Part shown: positions 25,911-34,194 of the stretch, one piece after another
Position numbering within the stretch: the stretch's first letter is position 1
Layout of the letters: each line of letters opens with the position of its first letter
Assembly: GCA_902614915.1 (NCBI GenBank)
Contig: CACMMX010000010.1
Location: 1 to 64,000, forward strand
Direction: 5' to 3'
DNA: 64,000 nucleotides
Source of the DNA: an uncultured Cryomorphaceae bacterium
GTDB lineage: Bacteria > Bacteroidota > Bacteroidia > Flavobacteriales > Schleiferiaceae
Made by a program: the position numbers and the translations under genes
The notes under the pieces: model-generated
Database searches by the model: none
Seen by the model: the letters and a program-made list of their open reading frames with translations, nothing else
Told to the model about the DNA's origin: nothing

Positions 25911-26282
25911 TTAACAACCCGGATCTGCAGGATCGTATGGTAATATAACAATCGTCGACTCTACGGTTTGGTTTGGTTCAAGCTTAATAAAACCACAGCC
26001 AATGTGGGTAAATGGGTTACCTCCACGAGTTGTTAATACTTTAAAAACAGCTTCATAGTCGTATTCAAACTCTACAATACCATCCAACCCAGTTTTATCA
26101 ACCATATAAGCTTCTACTCTGTGACCCGGTACATCTACAGATGCTTCAACCATTACGTTTTGAATTGGGATACCATCGGTATTAGTTACTTTTATTCTAA
26201 ACGTATAGGTTGGATTTTCTATTCTACAACCACTGAGTATTGAAATACTCAAAATAAAAAGGAATATTACTTTTTTCATCAT
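25911..26282 (-). CDS. Small lipoprotein, paralogue of its upstream neighbour
   Basis: A 123-residue predicted lipoprotein (signal peptide ending LSGC, Cys about 19) with an Ig-like or carboxypeptidase-regulatory-like fold suggested by RIKVTNTDGIPIQNVMVEAS. It shares VTN-DG-PIQN and a cysteine-bearing IGCGFIKLEPNQTV with the gene at 26279-26626, so the pair is a tandem duplication. The genes overlap by ATGA (26279-26282). The role is unknown; surface display or matrix binding is possible. Confidence 0.7.
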   Translation of the reverse strand: MMKKVIFLFILSISILSGCRIENPTYTFRIKVTNTDGIPIQNVMVEASVDVPGHRVEAYMVDKTGLDGIVEFEYDYEAVFKVLTTRGGNPFTHIGCGFIKLEPNQTVESTIVILPYDPADPGC

Positions 26283-26626
26283 TCAGCACAACCATTAGGG
26301 TCACCAATAGGGTAAATTACAACATTTACATTAATTGTTTCACCTTTGACTAAACGAACATAATTACAACCCTCATAAATCATTTTTCGGGCTTTAATAT
26401 CATGATATGCTTCAAAACCAGAACGAAAAACTAATTCTCCGCTTACATCTGTAAAGTTGTACCATGACGTAGAACCAGGAATGGGCGTAAACATTCTTAC
26501 TTGAGCGTTTTGGATAGGCACTCCATCTTCATTGGTTACACGTATCTTTACAAAGTATTCTGAGCTTTCCTTTTCACAAGAAGAAAAGGTGAGCACAACC
26601 AGAAAAAAAAGAAATAAGCGTTTCAT
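26279..26626 (-). CDS. Small lipoprotein, first of a tandem paralogous pair
   Basis: A 115-residue predicted lipoprotein (signal peptide ending FSSC, Cys about 17). The body has KIRVTNEDGVPIQNAQVRM, the same beta-rich module as the next gene, and a second conserved cysteine in EGCNYVRLVKGE. It is the first gene of a two-gene leftward unit. A -7-like element lies 23 bases upstream. Homology beyond the shared module is not recognised. Confidence 0.7.
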   Translation of the reverse strand: MKRLFLFFLVVLTFSSCEKESSEYFVKIRVTNEDGVPIQNAQVRMFTPIPGSTSWYNFTDVSGELVFRSGFEAYHDIKARKMIYEGCNYVRLVKGETINVNVVIYPIGDPNGCAE

Positions 26627-26648
26627 CTTTGTAATTCAGTAATTTTGC

Positions 26649-26656
26649 CAAATCTA
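26649..26656 (-). promoter_or_regulatory. -7 element for the lipoprotein pair
   Basis: The minus strand reads TAGATTTG, fitting TAnnTTTG, 23 bases before the ATG at 26626. No TTG lies at the ideal -33 spacing. A plus-strand TAATTTTG at 26640-26647 could likewise serve pheS. Confidence 0.4.
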
Positions 26657-26688
26657 CAACAAACAAATCGTATTTAGACTACGCAGTA

Positions 26689-27705
26689 ATGTTAGAACGT
26701 GTTCAAAATCTTCGGAATCAAATAGAATCTTATTCACTAACAAGTAAAGAAGAAGCAGAACTATTTAGACTTCAGTTTTTAAGTAAAAAGGGTGCTATAC
26801 AAAACTTATTCAAAGATTTTCGACTGGTTCATGTTGATCAGAAGAAGTCGTTTGGCGCTGCCTTGAATGACCTTAAGCACTCTGCAGAGGCTATATACAA
26901 AGTGGCAATGGAATCTTTTGATGAGAGGGCTGTTGTGAAAGAAAACATCGATATAACTCGTCCTGGAAAACCTCTTGAAATAGGGGCTATTCACCCTATT
27001 AACGCTATAAAAGATGAGATTATAGAGATATTTAAAAGAATAGGATTTAATGTAAGCTTTGGACCTGAAATAGAAGACGATTGGCACAACTTTACTGCAT
27101 TAAATTTCCCTGAAGAACATCCTGCACGAGATATGCAGGATACTTTCTTTGTGCAAAGAAATCCAGATTGGGCGCTCCGAACCCACACTTCTTCTGTTCA
27201 GGTTCGTGTTATGGAAAACTCCTCTCCGCCTATAAGAACAATAAGCCCCGGTCGTGTTTTTAGAAACGAGGCTATTTCGAGTAGAAGCCACTGCGTTTTT
27301 CATCAAATAGAGGGCCTGTATATAGATAAAGATGTCAGTTTTGCTGATCTCAAACAGGTTTTGACGTATTTCGCAGAAGAGTTTTTCGGAAACGCGAGAA
27401 TTAGAATGCGCCCTTCCTATTTTCCTTTTACCGAGCCAAGCTCAGAAGTGGATGTTTGGTGGGGACTAGAAACAGAAACGGATAATAAAATAACTAAAGG
27501 AACAGGTTGGTTAGAGGTTATGGGTTGCGGAATGATAGATCCAAACGTCCTACAAGCGAGCGGGATAGATCCAGAAATTTATTCAGGATATGCTTTCGGA
27601 ATGGGAATAGAGCGGATAGCTATGAATCGTTATCAAGTCCCTGATATTCGCTTATTTACTGAAAATGACAAACGATTTTTGAAACAGTTTAAAAATGGAA
27701 TTTAA
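26689..27705 (+). CDS. pheS: Phenylalanyl-tRNA synthetase alpha subunit
   Basis: Catalytic subunit of the alpha2-beta2 enzyme charging tRNA-Phe, 338 residues. The N-terminal coiled coil is followed by a class II core: motif 2 region FRNEAISSRSHCVFHQIEGL, substrate site FTEPSSEVD, and motif 3 GYAFGMGIERIAM. pheT is not adjacent, which is common in Bacteroidota. The gene overlaps the convergent pterin dehydratase-like gene by four bases. Confidence 0.96.
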   Translation: MLERVQNLRNQIESYSLTSKEEAELFRLQFLSKKGAIQNLFKDFRLVHVDQKKSFGAALNDLKHSAEAIYKVAMESFDERAVVKENIDITRPGKPLEIGAIHPINAIKDEIIEIFKRIGFNVSFGPEIEDDWHNFTALNFPEEHPARDMQDTFFVQRNPDWALRTHTSSVQVRVMENSSPPIRTISPGRVFRNEAISSRSHCVFHQIEGLYIDKDVSFADLKQVLTYFAEEFFGNARIRMRPSYFPFTEPSSEVDVWWGLETETDNKITKGTGWLEVMGCGMIDPNVLQASGIDPEIYSGYAFGMGIERIAMNRYQVPDIRLFTENDKRFLKQFKNGI

Positions 27706-27962
27706 CTATAAAGAATATAGTGTTCGTCAATTTTAGATGCTAACCTGTAATCCAAATCTGTAATTATATTTCCCTTATCTTTTGACACTGTTTTTAAAGT
27801 GACCATTGTATATTCTACAAGTATGCTTGGGTGATGGTTTTCGGTTTCAGCAATTTGTCCCACGTTTTTTACAAAAGCGATAGCGGCGGTAAAAGTTGAA
27901 AACCGAAAGGATCGAACAAGTTTTCCATCAACAACACTCCAATTGTTTCCTGTGTTCGTCAT
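27702..27962 (-). CDS. 4a-hydroxytetrahydrobiopterin dehydratase-like protein
   Basis: An 86-residue PCD/DCoH-fold protein. The motif ETENHHPSILVEY supplies the two adjacent active-site histidines. The third, normally in a T-H-D/E context 17 residues after the second His, is lysine here (VSKDKG). The tail TDLDYRLASKID fits the family. With an incomplete triad it may be weakly active, have a different substrate, or act in pterin salvage or regulation. No phenylalanine hydroxylase gene is nearby. Confidence 0.8.
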   Translation of the reverse strand: MTNTGNNWSVVDGKLVRSFRFSTFTAAIAFVKNVGQIAETENHHPSILVEYTMVTLKTVSKDKGNIITDLDYRLASKIDEHYILYS

Positions 27963-28015
27963 ATAAATAATTCAGAATGTCAATGGTTTCTTTAACAGTA
28001 TATTATCAATAGTAA

Positions 28016-29446
28016 TTATACTGCGGAAATCTTAAGCATATTAGTGAAACCTTTCTCTTCAATAGGCATAGAAGCGATTTTCACAATTAGGTCATTTTTT
28101 GCGACAATCTTATTTTTTATAAGAATAGCTTTAATGTCATCAAATGATTTATCCGTGCTTTCCATACCGTCGTAATAAAAAGCCTCTACCCCCCAAACCA
28201 AGGACATCTGATTCATAATCTGATAGTTTGCTGTAAAAACAACAATTTTTGTTCTTGGTCGGTGACCAGCAATTTTAAGTGCTGTATAACCACTAAAAGT
28301 TAGCGTTAAAATTGCAGAGGCTCCAACTTGGTCCGCAATTTTAGCAGCGTTATAACAAATTGTTTTAGTAATAAAACGCTCATTTCTTATTGAAGGCGGG
28401 TTTTCTGTAATTGGTTTAACGTCGAAAGTGGACTCCACGTGTGCAACAATTCTTGCCATTGTTTCAACTACTTTAACAGGAAATTTCCCTACAGACGTTT
28501 CTCCAGATAGCATAACAGCGTCTGCTCCATCACAGACAGAGTTGGCAACATCATTTACCTCAGCTCTGCTTGGACTTTGGCTTTCAATCATGCTTTCCAT
28601 CATTTGTGTTGCTATTATACAAGGCTTTGCTTTAATGTGACATTTTTCCACAATCATTTTTTGAACCATTGGAACAGACGAGTAAGCAATTTCAACACCT
28701 AGGTCACCTCTGGCAACCATGATGGCGTCTGTCGCATCTATGATTTGGTCAATATCTGTTATCGCTTCGGGTTTCTCTATTTTTGAAACAATTTTAGCGT
28801 GACTACCGAATTCTTCAATTATACTTCGCAGTTCGCGAACATCTCGAACATCTCGAACAAAGCTAAGCCCAATCCATTCAACCTCCTCCTCCATTGCGAC
28901 CACGACATCAGCTAAATCTTTTGGGGTAAGACAAGGGAGGCTAACCTTCGTATTGGGAAGATTTACACCTTTTTTGCTTTTTAAAGGTCCACCTTGAACA
29001 ACACGCGTGATAACAGTATTTTTGTTGTTGGTTTCCATCACCTCACATATTAGTTTACCATCGTCAAGAAGTATTTTTTCACCTGTTTTGACATCTGAAG
29101 GAAAGTTTTGATAGTTCATATAAACCAATTGAGCGGTTCCTTTTACCTTTTCAGTAGTAAACGTTAGGGTACCTCCTTCATGAATTTCAGCACCACTTTC
29201 GACCTCACCAATTCGAAGCTTAGGACCCTGAAGGTCTGCAAGAACAGCCACTTTGCAGTGGTGCTGTTTATTGATTTGTTTAATTAGACGAATAGTTTTT
29301 CTATGTGTTTCATGATCGCCATGTGAAAAATTGACGCGAAACACATTAACACCCGCTTTAACCATATCTATCATAATGTTTTTATGCCAAGATGCAGGTC
29401 CAAGAGTTGCTACTATTTTTGTGTTGTTAATTGTTTTTAATCTCAT
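28016..29446 (-). CDS. pyk: Pyruvate kinase
   Basis: Final glycolytic kinase, 476 residues. Substrate site texts include VNFSHG near the start, VSKIEKPEAI, and IMVARGDLGVEI with the catalytic lysine region; ATQMMESMI and DAVMLSGETSVGKFP are classic. The C-terminal allosteric domain is complete. Its start overlaps the upstream IPExxxVDY-family gene by 20 bases, so acpP-fabF-rnc-IPE-pyk form one long leftward unit, an order typical of Flavobacteriales. Confidence 0.96.
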   Translation of the reverse strand: MRLKTINNTKIVATLGPASWHKNIMIDMVKAGVNVFRVNFSHGDHETHRKTIRLIKQINKQHHCKVAVLADLQGPKLRIGEVESGAEIHEGGTLTFTTEKVKGTAQLVYMNYQNFPSDVKTGEKILLDDGKLICEVMETNNKNTVITRVVQGGPLKSKKGVNLPNTKVSLPCLTPKDLADVVVAMEEEVEWIGLSFVRDVRDVRELRSIIEEFGSHAKIVSKIEKPEAITDIDQIIDATDAIMVARGDLGVEIAYSSVPMVQKMIVEKCHIKAKPCIIATQMMESMIESQSPSRAEVNDVANSVCDGADAVMLSGETSVGKFPVKVVETMARIVAHVESTFDVKPITENPPSIRNERFITKTICYNAAKIADQVGASAILTLTFSGYTALKIAGHRPRTKIVVFTANYQIMNQMSLVWGVEAFYYDGMESTDKSFDDIKAILIKNKIVAKNDLIVKIASMPIEEKGFTNMLKISAV

Positions 29447-29912
29447 ATAGTAGGTGTGTTTCAGGTTGTGTCAGTTGTGTGTGTGCCTCAAAGTAAGAGG
29501 CAGCCGTGATTTTAGGATTACGTTTTAGAGCTGTTTCTAAATCGATTGCAAATTCGGCATTTTCTGCCATTAAAAAACAATCCCAATGTTTAAGCGAGGG
29601 TAAAAGATGTTTTTCAGGTGTGCTCTCAAATAAATTTAGACCTAAGTTTATTTTTTCCTTTACCCCGCTGCTAAGGTTTGTTACCATACAAAGGCCTTCA
29701 CCTTTGTGATCTAACCCATCAAAAACATTGTATTCATAGATGTCTCCGCCAATTTGAAAATCAGTAGCATCCCCGCGCGCAATGAGCTTAATATCAAAAT
29801 ACAGGTTTAGCCAATAGGCTAGCTCATAATCTTTAAGTTCACTTCGAATTCCAAGTGTACTAAAGTTCATTTTTTCGCTTACGAGCGCATTTATTTTTGT
29901 GATTTTATCCAT
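29427..29912 (-). CDS. IPExxxVDY family protein
   Basis: A 161-residue soluble protein in the position between rnc and pyk occupied by IPExxxVDY-family genes in Bacteroidota. It contains YELAYWLNLYFDIKLIAR and, toward the end, DCFLMAENAEFAIDLE. The eponymous motif is not conserved literally, so the name rests on context and overall look. The function is unknown. It overlaps rnc by eight bases upstream and pyk by 20 bases downstream. Confidence 0.75.
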   Translation of the reverse strand: MDKITKINALVSEKMNFSTLGIRSELKDYELAYWLNLYFDIKLIARGDATDFQIGGDIYEYNVFDGLDHKGEGLCMVTNLSSGVKEKINLGLNLFESTPEKHLLPSLKHWDCFLMAENAEFAIDLETALKRNPKITAASYFEAHTQLTQPETHLLYEIKNN

Positions 29913-30630
29913 TAGCTAGTGTCTTCTCGTAATATAACTTTGAAGCCGCCTCTTCACCTTTCTTTTTAGAAGACCCCTCTCCTTTTGCGACAAGCGTGTT
30001 GCTTATAAACAGTCCCATGGTAAACCTACTGTTGTGTTGTTCCCCTTGTCTCTCAATTTCTTCAAATCGAAAAGAAATTCTTTCAGCCTGAAAGTGCTCA
30101 ATGACCTCGCTCTTGTAATTGAGTGTTGTTTCAAATAAGTCTTTATTGGAAAGAAGAGGATCTATAATTTTTTGAATGATAAAATGTTCTACACGCTTAA
30201 TGCCCTGATCCAAATATATTGCTCCTATTAAAGCCTCCAAGGCATCACCATAAATACTATCACTATAATTTCCTTTTAGATTTGCAACGACAAGGCTGGG
30301 TATTCCCAGCTCATCTGCTACTCGATTAAGGTTGTTTCTTGAAACAATTTTGCTTCTGAGCTTTGTCAGGTATCCTTCGTCTTCTGCGGGGTATCTATAG
30401 TAGAGAATGTCAGCAACAATCAAATCAATAACCGCATCGCCTAAAAACTCTAATCGTTCATTGTTACGCTCACCTTTCTTTTTTCTAAAGGGATATGCGC
30501 TTGCGTGCCTCAGCGCTAGCTTGTAAAGGGAGGCTTCTTTAGGCCAAAAACCAGTGATGGTTTTAATTTTTTTATCGAATGAATTGCGCCTAAGTAACGC
30601 AAAGGAAAGCATGGATTTCTTACCATTCAT
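29905..30630 (-). CDS. rnc: Ribonuclease III
   Basis: Double-strand-specific endoribonuclease for rRNA and mRNA processing, 241 residues. The signature NERLEFLGDAVIDLIV holds the catalytic acidic residues, and YGDALEALIGAIYLD provides the second set. A double-stranded RNA-binding domain follows (NYKSEVIEHFQ to EGSSKKKGEEAAS). It begins directly after the fabF stop (30631) and overlaps the next gene, so it is translated from the acpP-fabF-rnc operon. Confidence 0.95.
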   Translation of the reverse strand: MNGKKSMLSFALLRRNSFDKKIKTITGFWPKEASLYKLALRHASAYPFRKKKGERNNERLEFLGDAVIDLIVADILYYRYPAEDEGYLTKLRSKIVSRNNLNRVADELGIPSLVVANLKGNYSDSIYGDALEALIGAIYLDQGIKRVEHFIIQKIIDPLLSNKDLFETTLNYKSEVIEHFQAERISFRFEEIERQGEQHNSRFTMGLFISNTLVAKGEGSSKKKGEEAASKLYYEKTLANG

Positions 30631-31881
30631 TTAATAGGTCTTTCTGAAAAGTACAGAGGCATTATGCCCTCCGAAACCGAAGGTGTTGCTTAATGCTGCT
30701 CGTACTTCTCTTTTCTGAGCCGAATGGAAAGTAAAGTTGAGTTTTGAATCAAGATTCTCGTCGTCTGTAAAGTGGTTTATCGTAGGCGGTACCGTATTAG
30801 TGTGAATGGACAGGATTGCCGCCATTGCTTCAACAGCACCAGCAGCACCTAATAAGTGACCGGTCATGCTTTTTGTTGATGATATGTTTAAATTATATGC
30901 ATGCTCTCCAAAGACTTGCTTAATAGCCTGTGTTTCAGCGATATCACCGAGCGGCGTGGAAGTACCATGAACATTGACATAATCAATTTCATCAGGAGTC
31001 ATTTTAGCGTCCTCAATAGCATTTAACATAACGTTATGCGCTCCTAGGCCTTCAGGGTGTGGTGCTGTGAGGTGATGGGCATCAGCGCTTAATCCCCCGC
31101 CCACCATTTCGGCATAAACTTTTGCTCCTCGTGCTTTGGCGTGCTCGTATTCTTCTAGAATAAGTCCCGCTCCTCCTTCACCCATGACAAATCCGTCTCG
31201 ATTTGCGTCAAACGGACGGGAAGCGGTTATCGGGTCATCATTTCTTGTGGACAACGCATTCATAGCATTAAAACCACCCATTCCCACTGGATTTATGGCC
31301 GCTTCAGAACCTCCTGTAACAATGATGTCCGCTTTATTCAAGCGAATAAGGTTAAACGCATCTATAAGGGCATTGGTTGAAGATGCACATGCACTAACTG
31401 TTGTATAGTTTGGTCCGCGGAGACCATGTTTCATAGATATTCTGCCTGGGGTGATATCAGAAATCATCATTGGAATTAAGAAGGGATTAAAACGGGGGCT
31501 TAGGCCGTTGTCGACAAACCCCTTGACTTGGTCAAAGAAGGTGTCTATACCTCCTATTCCAGATCCCCAAACCACTCCGATTCTATCAAGATTTTCTTTT
31601 TTTAAATCCAATCCGGAATCGGTAATGGCTTCATTTGCCACTACCACTCCGAATTGTGTGAATCGATCCATACGACGAGCCTCCTTACGGTCGAGAACAT
31701 CGTTAGGTTCAAAGTCTTTAACCTCGCACGCAAATTTTGTTTTAAACAAGGAAGCGTCAAACCTAGTGATAGGTCCTGCACCTGACTTGCCAGCAAGTAG
31801 GTTTTTCCAAGTTTCTTCAGCGGTCTTACCCAGAGGGGTAAGCGCCCCTAAACCAGTTACAACGACACGTTTAAGGCTCAT
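30631..31881 (-). CDS. fabF: Beta-ketoacyl-ACP synthase II
   Basis: Condensing enzyme of fatty acid elongation, 416 residues. The catalytic Cys lies in VSACASSTNA, and the two histidines in NVHGTSTPLGD and MTGHLLGAAGAVE. NTFGFGGHNA near the C-terminus is also typical. It follows acpP by 15 bases in a leftward operon. KAS II is distinguished from KAS I by overall resemblance. Confidence 0.96.
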   Translation of the reverse strand: MSLKRVVVTGLGALTPLGKTAEETWKNLLAGKSGAGPITRFDASLFKTKFACEVKDFEPNDVLDRKEARRMDRFTQFGVVVANEAITDSGLDLKKENLDRIGVVWGSGIGGIDTFFDQVKGFVDNGLSPRFNPFLIPMMISDITPGRISMKHGLRGPNYTTVSACASSTNALIDAFNLIRLNKADIIVTGGSEAAINPVGMGGFNAMNALSTRNDDPITASRPFDANRDGFVMGEGGAGLILEEYEHAKARGAKVYAEMVGGGLSADAHHLTAPHPEGLGAHNVMLNAIEDAKMTPDEIDYVNVHGTSTPLGDIAETQAIKQVFGEHAYNLNISSTKSMTGHLLGAAGAVEAMAAILSIHTNTVPPTINHFTDDENLDSKLNFTFHSAQKREVRAALSNTFGFGGHNASVLFRKTY

Positions 31882-31896
31882 AGAATAAGACTTTAG

Positions 31897-32133
31897 TTAT
31901 CCTTGTGCTTCTTCGATATACGAGATAGCTTGACCAACAGTACCAATGTTTTCTGCTTGATCGTCTGGAATTTGAATGTCAAATTCTTTTTCAAATTCCA
32001 TAATTAATTCTACGGTATCCAGAGAATCTGCACCTAAATCGTTTGTGAAGCTAGCTTCAGTGCTTACTTCATTTTCGTCAACACCTAATTTGTCAACGAT
32101 AATCGCTGTTACTTTTGCTGAAATGTCAGACAT
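31897..32133 (-). CDS. acpP: Acyl carrier protein
   Basis: A 78-residue acidic helical protein. The phosphopantetheine attachment serine is Ser 37 in [12 protein letters not shown]. It is the first gene of the acpP-fabF-rnc-pyk unit. The 103-base gap before the divergent purN gene should hold the promoters of both; only a rightward -7 element was clear. Confidence 0.97.
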   Translation of the reverse strand: MSDISAKVTAIIVDKLGVDENEVSTEASFTNDLGADSLDTVELIMEFEKEFDIQIPDDQAENIGTVGQAISYIEEAQG

Positions 32134-32207
32134 GATTATTTAATTTTAATTAATCAAGCACAAAGAAAATAAAACTTTAGTTATTCTGCTTGGGTAGTAT
32201 CCATGCC

Positions 32208-32215
32208 TAACTTTG
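32208..32215 (+). promoter_or_regulatory. -7 element for purN
   Basis: TAACTTTG fits TAnnTTTG and lies 21 bases before the purN ATG. A TTG at 32190-32192 is 15 bases upstream, shorter than the usual spacer. Confidence 0.45.
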
Positions 32216-32236
32216 GCTTAAGAACAAATAATTTTA

Positions 32237-32809
32237 ATGTATAAAATAGCTGTATTTGCCTCAGGATCAGGAAGTAATGCTCAAAGAGTGTGCGAGTATT
32301 TTGAAAAAAGTCGACTTGCACGTATAGAAATGATAGTTACTAACAACTCGAAAGCAGGCGTGATTAGTCGATTTAAAGAGAGAAACACAGATCTTTTAGT
32401 ATTTAACCCCTACACGGATTCTCAAGAAATGCTGGAAAAACTAGAGAGCACAGTAGATGTTATTTTACTTGCGGGTTATACAAGGCTTATTCCAAAGGAT
32501 TGGACGATAGTATTCACAAATAGAATAGTTAATATTCATCCCTCTTTATTGCCTAAATTCGGTGGTAAAGGAATGTACGGTAAGCGGGTTCATCAAGCAG
32601 TTTGTGAATCAGGTGATTCAGAATCCGGAATAACGATTCATCTAGTTAATGAGCATTATGATATGGGCTCTATAATTGCACAATTTAAGGTAAAGCTTTT
32701 GCCTGGTGATTCAGCGGATGAAATAGAAATAAAAGTAAGAGCCTTGGAACAAAAATACTATGCTCCGACCGTAGAAAAGTGGATGAAGAATAATATTTCA
32801 CTACAATGA
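32237..32809 (+). CDS. purN: Phosphoribosylglycinamide formyltransferase
   Basis: GAR transformylase of purine synthesis, 190 residues. The N-terminal ASGSGSNAQ binds the phosphoribosyl part. NIHPSLLPKFGGKGMYG carries the catalytic Asn/His, and HYDMGSII the catalytic Asp. KFGGKGMYG is the form usual in Bacteroidota. It overlaps rnhA by ATGA, suggesting co-translation. Confidence 0.93.
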   Translation: MYKIAVFASGSGSNAQRVCEYFEKSRLARIEMIVTNNSKAGVISRFKERNTDLLVFNPYTDSQEMLEKLESTVDVILLAGYTRLIPKDWTIVFTNRIVNIHPSLLPKFGGKGMYGKRVHQAVCESGDSESGITIHLVNEHYDMGSIIAQFKVKLLPGDSADEIEIKVRALEQKYYAPTVEKWMKNNISLQ

Positions 32810-33264
32810 GAGTAACTATTTATACAGACGGAGCAGCAAGTGGTAACCCTGGTCCTGGTGGTTACGGGGTTGTTTTAGAGAGTAGCGCAGGGCACAAAAA
32901 AGAATTAAGTGGAGGTTTTCGGAGAACCACAAACAACAGGATGGAATTGCTTGCTGTCATAGTCGGCTTGAAGGAGCTTAAGGGCACTAACATTTCTGTG
33001 ACTGTGGTATCTGATAGCAAATATGTTGTTGACGCCATTAATAAGGGATGGTTAAAATCTTGGGTAAAAAAAGAGTTCAAAGACAAAAAGAATAAGGATT
33101 TATGGAAAAGGATATTGCCCTTATTGGAAAAGCAGAAACCTATTTTTAAATGGGTTAAGGGCCACAATAATCACCCTCAAAACGAGCGTTGTGATTTTTT
33201 AGCCGTCCAGGCCAGTAAGGGGAATACATTGCCCGCAGATATAGGGTATGAAGACCAAGTTTAG
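32806..33264 (+). CDS. rnhA: Ribonuclease HI
   Basis: Degrades RNA in RNA-DNA hybrids. The acidic catalytic set is visible: Asp in YTDGAASGNPGPGG, Glu in NRMELLAVI, Asp in VVSDSKYVV, and Asp in ERCDFLA; a His in VKGHNNHPQNE completes the site. The length (152 residues) is normal. It overlaps purN and converges with the M23 peptidase gene, sharing four bases with it. Confidence 0.95.
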   Translation: MRVTIYTDGAASGNPGPGGYGVVLESSAGHKKELSGGFRRTTNNRMELLAVIVGLKELKGTNISVTVVSDSKYVVDAINKGWLKSWVKKEFKDKKNKDLWKRILPLLEKQKPIFKWVKGHNNHPQNERCDFLAVQASKGNTLPADIGYEDQV

Positions 33265-34121
33265 AATTGAATAAAACCTAGCGGATCAATTGGTGCGCCT
33301 TCATACCACAATTCAAAGTGTAGATGAGGTCCGGTAGAGTTTTCTCCACTATTTCCAATAATAGCAATTGCTTCCCCGCTCCTAACAAATTCTCCAGCCT
33401 CTTTCAGAAGGGCACTGTTGTGTTTGTAGGCGCTAATCAGGTTGTTTTCGTGTTGAATAATTATAATATTACCAGTTTCACTCGTCCAGTCTGCGAAAAT
33501 TACGGTTCCTTCATGGCACGTTTTTATTGGTGTGTTTGCTGCCGCCGCAATATCTATTGCGTAGTGCTCACCAACTTTGTCAAAACCACTGGTGATGATG
33601 CCCTCAAGAGGAGAAATTAGTTGAGGTATACCGAGATTTGCACCGCTTTCATTAAGTGTAAAAGCGTTTTCTTGTTCTACCCATTCTCGGAATGCGCTAT
33701 CTTGTGTGCTTGGGTTGGAAAGTGTCAAAGAAATGGTGGAGTCGGTATACTTGTCTTCAATTTCCATAAGAACGGTATCAATAACTTCGCCTTCAAGTAT
33801 GCGCTTTATACCGATGATGTATCTCTCGTTGCTTTCAAGAGCCGCTTGAAGACTGTCTGATGTCAAGGCTAGTTCAATAGCCTCTCTTCTAAGCTTTGAA
33901 GAAGCGTGTCCAGGAATTAGCTCTTTGAGTGAAGTAAATGCAATTAAAATGGTCGTTAAAGCTATAGTAGATATTATCGCAATAACGGAAACAACAAAAA
34001 TATTTAGTGGACTAAGCTTTAATGTGATAATTTCCTCAAATGTATCGTCATTAAGGATTATGAAACGGAATTTATTGCGCCACCGCTGTACTCTTGTTTT
34101 GTTTTTACTTTCTTTTGCCAT
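33261..34121 (-). CDS. Membrane-anchored M23 family peptidase
   Basis: A 286-residue LytM-type endopeptidase. A short cytoplasmic basic N-terminus is followed by one membrane helix (about 38-62), a coiled-coil linker and a C-terminal M23 domain. Zinc-site texts are GEHYAIDI and GPHLHFELW (HxH). Such enzymes cut peptidoglycan cross-links during envelope growth or division. It is divergent from sprE and convergent with rnhA. Confidence 0.9.
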   Translation of the reverse strand: MAKESKNKTRVQRWRNKFRFIILNDDTFEEIITLKLSPLNIFVVSVIAIISTIALTTILIAFTSLKELIPGHASSKLRREAIELALTSDSLQAALESNERYIIGIKRILEGEVIDTVLMEIEDKYTDSTISLTLSNPSTQDSAFREWVEQENAFTLNESGANLGIPQLISPLEGIITSGFDKVGEHYAIDIAAAANTPIKTCHEGTVIFADWTSETGNIIIIQHENNLISAYKHNSALLKEAGEFVRSGEAIAIIGNSGENSTGPHLHFELWYEGAPIDPLGFIQF

Positions 34122-34194
34122 TATTCAACAAATATCGCACTATGAATTTCTCTCTTGGTATGAAATAAAATAATTTTAATACGTTATTAGGTCT

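Noticed and set aside
31451-31888. Rightward open frame (145 codons) opposite fabF
   Set aside because: It is the antisense shadow of fabF with no recognisable protein pattern.
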